From CAZYVU01 sp964651435 (GTDB lineage: Bacteria; Desulfobacterota; Syntrophorhabdia; Syntrophorhabdales; CAYQXL01): a stretch of DNA of 64,000 bases. Below, piece by piece: positions 59,855 to 64,000 of this stretch. The translations under genes were made by a program, and so were the position numbers. Under the pieces are notes generated by a model. That model was not told the origin of the DNA. It did no database searches and saw nothing but the letters and a program-made list of their open reading frames with translations. Location of the stretch: assembly GCA_964651435.1 (NCBI GenBank), contig CAZYVU010000001.1, forward strand, positions 62,001-126,000. Reading direction: 5' to 3'. Every line of letters begins with the position of its first letter. The first letter of the stretch is position 1.

Positions 59855-62212
59855 ATGAGAGAATATAAGGCAGATAATATAAAGATATTGGGCGGCCTCG
59901 ATGCGGTTCGCAAGGTGCCGTCGATGTACATAGGAAATACGAACGTCGAAGGTCTCCACCACCTCGTCTATGAATTGGTAGATAACAGTGTAGACGAGGC
60001 ATTGGAAGGCTATGCCGACAAGATCGGTATTACCATTCACAGGGACGGCAGCGTGACCTGTGAGGATAACGGCCGCGGAATCCCGACGGAAATGCATAGT
60101 AGCGAGAATATGTCGGCCCTCGAGGTGGTGTTGACAAAACTGCACGCCGGAGGTAAGTTCGACAAGGACTCATACCGCTATTCTGCGGGCCTTCACGGGG
60201 TGGGCTTGTCGGTCGTCAACGCCCTTTCCGAGTATTTGGAGATCGAGGTTCGGAGAAACGGTAAGGTCTATTTTCAGCGCTACGAGAAGGGAGACCGGCA
60301 GAACGATCTGACCATCGTCGGTGACACGGAGAAGACGGGAACAAAGGTCCGCTTTAAACCGGACAGCGAGATATTCGAGACGACGGAGTTCAGTTACGAT
60401 ACCCTGGCCCATCGGATGAGGGAAATTTCATTCCTCAACAACGGGATCCATATTATTCTCGTTGATGAAAGAAAGGGAAGAAGGCAGGATTTTCGGCACG
60501 AGGGAGGGGTAAAATCCTTTGTGCGCTATCTTAACACAAACAAGGCTGTTCTGTATGAAGAGCCCGTCTTTCTGTCGGGATCGAAACAACCCCTGGATTT
60601 TATGGAGGTTGCAGTTCAGCATAACGACGGCTACAGCGAGAATATCTACAGTTTCGTCAACAACGTCAATACGCAGGAAGGCGGCAGTCATGTAACGGGT
60701 TTCAGGGCGGCACTAACACGGTGTCTCAACAACTTCATCCAAACGAATTGGCAGCAGAAAGCAAAGGAGACCATATCGGGTGACGACGTCAAGGAAGGGC
60801 TCGTCGCCGTCATCAGCATCAAGATGCAGAACCCCCAATTCGAGGGCCAGACAAAAGCCAAGCTCGGAAACAGCGAGGTAAAGGGCCTTGTGGAGTCTCT
60901 TCTTAATGAAAAGCTGCCCGAGTATTTTGAACTTTATCCCGACGTGGCCAAGGCCATCGCGAAAAAGGCCATCGATTCCAAAAAGGCGAGAGAGGCGGCG
61001 AAAAAGGCCAAGGAGCTGATAAAGAGCAAGAGCCTTTTGGAAAACGGGTTGCTGCCCGGTAAGCTTGCGGACTGTCAGGAAAGCGAGCCCGAGCTTTGTG
61101 AGCTCTATATTGTTGAGGGTGACTCTGCAGGAGGCTCGGCAAAGCAGGGACGGGACAGAAAAACACAGGCAATCCTTCCGCTGAAGGGCAAGATACTGAA
61201 CGTTGAAAAATCGAGACAGGAGAAGGTGATTACGAACCAGGAAATCCGGTCCATATATATGGCGACGGGCCTGGGAGCGGAGAACTCGGGCCGCCTCAGA
61301 TACCACAAGGTTATTATCATGACCGACGCAGATGTTGACGGATCACACATCAGGACCCTCCTTCTCACCCTTTTCTATCGCAATATGCCCGATCTCATAG
61401 AAAGCGGCCACCTTTACATAGCACAGCCGCCCCTTTACAAGATCAGGCATGGGGGCAAGGACGTCTATATCAAAGACGACGAGGAGTTTGAGCGTTTCAT
61501 CGTCGACCGCGGTACCGACAACGTGAAGTGCCGCCTTGAGGCTGCGGAGACAGAGGGGGCGGAACTTAAAGAGGCCTTGGGGCGCATACGGATCGTGGAG
61601 CGCTATCTAAGAGAGATGGAGGCCTCCGGAATCAGGCGGGAATTCATATTGGCCCTCTTTCATGAGGGCATAGGCGCCAGGAGCGACTTCGAGGCCGAGT
61701 ACAAGCTGAGAAAGGCTATGGAGTGGATTGACGGCATGAGCGCCGAAGTAGAGATTGCACGGGACCCGGAACACAGCCTTTACACCCTCTTTGTTCCCGG
61801 CACGAAGGCGGGAATGACGGCGCGGATTGACTATGACCTGGTGAGCGGAGGAGATTACATCGAGGCCTACAAGGCGTACCTGAGGTCAAGGGCCTTTTAC
61901 GAAGAGCGAATAGTGGTTCTCGACGGCAAGGGAGAGGTCCCGGCCCTGACAGTGGACCGACTCCTGAAGTTCGTTACGGACAGGGGTAAGGAGGGCATCG
62001 CAATCCAGCGCTACAAGGGTCTGGGCGAGATGAATCCGGAACAGCTTTGGACAACAACCATGGACCCCCAGAAGCGGAGTCTCGTTAGGGTCTCCATAGA
62101 GGATGCCGTAGGCGCCGACCAGGTCTTTACGGTTCTCATGGGCAATAACGTGGAGACGAGAAGGCTCTTCATAGAAGAGAACGCGCTGACCGTCAAGAAC
62201 CTCGACATATGA
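59855..62212 (+). CDS. gyrB: DNA gyrase subunit B
   Basis: A 785-residue GHKL ATPase subunit of gyrase. ELVDNSVDEALEGYA and GLHGVGLSVVNALS form the ATP site; the TOPRIM domain begins ELYIVEGDSAGGSAKQGRDRKTQ and has DADVDGSHIRTLLLTL; the C-terminal YKGLGEMNPEQLWTTTMDP is conserved. gyrA is not in the window. It overlaps coaE by four bases. Confidence 0.97.
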   Translation: MREYKADNIKILGGLDAVRKVPSMYIGNTNVEGLHHLVYELVDNSVDEALEGYADKIGITIHRDGSVTCEDNGRGIPTEMHSSENMSALEVVLTKLHAGGKFDKDSYRYSAGLHGVGLSVVNALSEYLEIEVRRNGKVYFQRYEKGDRQNDLTIVGDTEKTGTKVRFKPDSEIFETTEFSYDTLAHRMREISFLNNGIHIILVDERKGRRQDFRHEGGVKSFVRYLNTNKAVLYEEPVFLSGSKQPLDFMEVAVQHNDGYSENIYSFVNNVNTQEGGSHVTGFRAALTRCLNNFIQTNWQQKAKETISGDDVKEGLVAVISIKMQNPQFEGQTKAKLGNSEVKGLVESLLNEKLPEYFELYPDVAKAIAKKAIDSKKAREAAKKAKELIKSKSLLENGLLPGKLADCQESEPELCELYIVEGDSAGGSAKQGRDRKTQAILPLKGKILNVEKSRQEKVITNQEIRSIYMATGLGAENSGRLRYHKVIIMTDADVDGSHIRTLLLTLFYRNMPDLIESGHLYIAQPPLYKIRHGGKDVYIKDDEEFERFIVDRGTDNVKCRLEAAETEGAELKEALGRIRIVERYLREMEASGIRREFILALFHEGIGARSDFEAEYKLRKAMEWIDGMSAEVEIARDPEHSLYTLFVPGTKAGMTARIDYDLVSGGDYIEAYKAYLRSRAFYEERIVVLDGKGEVPALTVDRLLKFVTDRGKEGIAIQRYKGLGEMNPEQLWTTTMDPQKRSLVRVSIEDAVGADQVFTVLMGNNVETRRLFIEENALTVKNLDI

Positions 62213-62805
62213 TCATAGTTGGTATAACGGGCGTCCTTGGGACCGGCAAGAGCACGCTGTCAGGCATGCTGAGAGATAAGGGCCTCCCCGTAATCGATAT
62301 AGACGAACTGGGAAGGCAAGCCTCCCGGAGCCCGGAGGTAGTCACGGCTGTTGAAAAGGCCTTCGGAAGCGCCTTTGTAAAGAATGGCTCCATAGACAGG
62401 GATGCCATGAAGGAACTCGTATTCATAAACCCCCAGGCGCTGAAGACCATAGAAGGCATCATTCACCCCGTCGTAAGGGGGGAGATGTGCAGGGCCGTTA
62501 CGGCGTTCTCGGTTTCGGGCGCAAAGACGGTCATCATTGACCACCCCCTTCTCTTCGAGACGGGGCTTGACAAGAAGTGCAACAGAGTGGTGGTTGTCTC
62601 GGCGCAGATTGAGACGATGCGGGAGAGGCTGAAAAAACGAGGCGTAACGGAAGACGACATGGAGCGTAGACTTAGGTTTCAAATCCCCCTTGCCGAGAAG
62701 GAACGCAGGGCCGATTTTGTCGTTCGCAACGACGGCAGCATCGGGGACCTGCAGGGGGAATGCCGGAAGCTCGAAACAAAGATTCGAGAGTGGGAGGAAC
62801 AATAG
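62209..62805 (+). CDS. coaE: Dephospho-CoA kinase
   Basis: A 198-residue kinase for the last step of CoA synthesis. P-loop GVLGTGKST at about 8-16, DIDELGRQA near 31-39, IHPVVR and DHPLLFETGLDKKC near 108-120 with the catalytic aspartate. Its ATG overlaps gyrB stop and its TAG is followed directly by the rho ATG. Confidence 0.95.
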   Translation: MIIVGITGVLGTGKSTLSGMLRDKGLPVIDIDELGRQASRSPEVVTAVEKAFGSAFVKNGSIDRDAMKELVFINPQALKTIEGIIHPVVRGEMCRAVTAFSVSGAKTVIIDHPLLFETGLDKKCNRVVVVSAQIETMRERLKKRGVTEDDMERRLRFQIPLAEKERRADFVVRNDGSIGDLQGECRKLETKIREWEEQ

Positions 62806-64000
62806 ATGCACCTGAATGAACTGAAGAGAAAGAAAATAAGCGAGCTGACACACATAGCCCGCGAATTGAGCGTTGAAAACGCCCCGGGCTTGAGAAAGCA
62901 GGAGCTTATATTCTCTATTCTGCAGGCCCTGGTGGACAAGAACGAGTCTGTTTACGGGGAGGGGGTTCTGGAGATACTTCCCGAGGGTTTCGGCTTCCTG
63001 CGGTCGCCGGACTCCAACTACCTCCCGGGACCGGACGACATCTACATCTCTCCGTCGCAGATCAAGCGTTTCGGCCTGCGGACGGGCGACACCACATCGG
63101 GGCAGATACGGCCGCCCAAGGATAACGAGAAATACTTCGCCCTCCTGAAGGTGGAAACGATCAACTTCGATGATCCCACCGTGGCGAAGGACAAGATCAT
63201 TTTTGACAACCTTACGCCCATCTATCCCAACGAGCGCATCCGCCTGGAAACGACAGGCGACAACCTTTCATCGAGGGTTATGGACCTTTTTATGCCCCTC
63301 GGCAAGGGACAGAGGGGGCTCATCGTCGCGCCGCCGAGGACGGGAAAGACGATGCTCCTCCAGAACATCGCCAACAGCATTACGAGAAACCACAAAGAGA
63401 TCTACCTCATCGTGCTGCTCATAGACGAGCGGCCCGAAGAGGTGACCGACATGATCCGGTCCGTCGATGGAGAGGTGATCAGCTCTACCTTCGACGAGCC
63501 GGCCACGAGGCACGTCCAGGTCGCCGAGATCGTAATAGAGAAGGCCAAGAGGCTCGTGGAGCACAAAAGAGATGTGGTCATTCTTCTCGATAGCATCACC
63601 CGGCTGGCGAGGGCCTACAACACCGTTGTTCCCTCAAGCGGAAAGATACTGTCAGGCGGAATCGACGCGTCGGCCATGCAGAAGCCGAAGAGGTTTTTCG
63701 GGGCCGCCCGCAACATAGAGGAGGGCGGCAGCCTGACGATCGTTGCAACGGCCCTCATCGATACGGGCAGCAGGATGGACGAGGTTATCTTTGAGGAGTT
63801 CAAGGGCACCGGCAACAGCGAGATCTACCTTGACCGTAAGCTGACGGAAAAGCGGGTCTTCCCCACCATCGACATCAACAAGTCAGGGACCCGCAAGGAG
63901 GAGTTGCTGCTGCAGAACGGAGACCTCTCACGCATATGGCTTTTGAGAAAGGTGCTCCAGCCCATGAACCAGGTGGACGCAATGGAGTTCCTGCTGGAGA
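62806..64000 (+). CDS. rho: Transcription termination factor Rho (3'-partial)
   Basis: At least 398 residues with no stop before the window end; full-length Rho is about 415-420 residues, so only the last 20 or so are missing. The N-terminal Rho_N domain (MHLNELKRKKISELTHIARE), cold-shock RNA-binding domain (EGVLEILPEGFGFLRSP), Walker A VAPPRTGKTMLLQNIA and the LLDSITRLARAYNTVVPSSGK Q-loop are intact. Homohexameric RNA helicase that ends transcription. Confidence 0.96.
   Translation, partial: MHLNELKRKKISELTHIARELSVENAPGLRKQELIFSILQALVDKNESVYGEGVLEILPEGFGFLRSPDSNYLPGPDDIYISPSQIKRFGLRTGDTTSGQIRPPKDNEKYFALLKVETINFDDPTVAKDKIIFDNLTPIYPNERIRLETTGDNLSSRVMDLFMPLGKGQRGLIVAPPRTGKTMLLQNIANSITRNHKEIYLIVLLIDERPEEVTDMIRSVDGEVISSTFDEPATRHVQVAEIVIEKAKRLVEHKRDVVILLDSITRLARAYNTVVPSSGKILSGGIDASAMQKPKRFFGAARNIEEGGSLTIVATALIDTGSRMDEVIFEEFKGTGNSEIYLDRKLTEKRVFPTIDINKSGTRKEELLLQNGDLSRIWLLRKVLQPMNQVDAMEFLLE

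Overview
The window looks like chromosome from a Gram-negative, anaerobic bacterium of the former Deltaproteobacteria (Desulfobacterota-like, possibly a syntroph). This placement is an inference from gene content: LPS export and Kdo genes, System II cytochrome c maturation (ResB/CcsA) beside a tetraheme c3-like cytochrome, sigma-54, an archaeal-type phosphoglycerate mutase, the PyrD/PyrK dihydroorotate dehydrogenase, TRAP transport and a molybdenum hydroxylase. No rRNA, CRISPR array or complete insertion sequence was seen.

Layout. 1-8.1 kb: a DUF3147-like membrane protein, a histone-deacetylase-fold enzyme, then a leftward operon (cytochrome c, resB, ccsA, purQ, HU) and a BtuFCD-type ABC importer, ending at tRNA-Gly and tRNA-Cys. 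8.1-16 kb: leftward nifS-iscU-yjbQ, a rightward serine-pathway set (class V aminotransferase, serA, HAD phosphatase), an acyl-CoA synthetase and tRNA-Ala. 16-25.6 kb: an accessory stretch that starts at a probable integration scar behind tRNA-Ala. It holds an orphan antitoxin-like gene, a two-gene operon behind a SAM-type riboswitch (unknown protein plus ADP-ribosylglycohydrolase), a 29-residue lysine-rich gene, two lipoproteins, a Kef K+/H+ antiporter pair, and a MORN-repeat protein coupled to an Rnk-like factor. 25.6-41.8 kb: a long, tightly packed leftward housekeeping array (rpoN, lptB, an lptC-lptA fusion, kdsD, kdsA, pyrG, apgM, hom, alaC, adenosine-specific kinase, pflX, recJ, pyrD, pyrK, rimI, mobA). 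41.9-49.9 kb: a TRAP transporter whose QM and P genes flank a leftward molybdenum hydroxylase operon with CoxG and two small cysteine proteins. 50-57 kb: mixed genes (MFS exporter, Nudix-RsbRD fusion, methyltransferases, TsaC-like, amidohydrolase, HAD, NlpC/P60, thioredoxin-fold). 57.2-64 kb: dnaA-dnaN-gyrB-coaE-rho, with no recF and with DnaA-box-like sites in the dnaA leader.

How the genes work together. The 41.9-49.9 kb block reads as one catabolic module: the TRAP system imports an organic acid and the hydroxylase oxidises it or a derivative. A 16-bp palindrome between the divergent dctP and hydroxylase units is the obvious operator candidate. The most unusual item is the riboswitch at 18.1-18.2 kb. 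It has the conserved SAM-I/SAM-IV core (P1-P4, an L2-J3/4 pseudoknot, a P5 hairpin and a P3-loop pseudoknot), its own promoter and an intrinsic terminator, yet it controls an ADP-ribosylglycohydrolase-family gene and an unknown protein rather than methionine genes. A second oddity is a NifS homologue that keeps the active-site cysteine but has leucine where the PLP-binding lysine should be. Start sites were moved downstream from the longest open frame wherever a ribosome binding site, a family alignment or a coupled stop/start argued for it.
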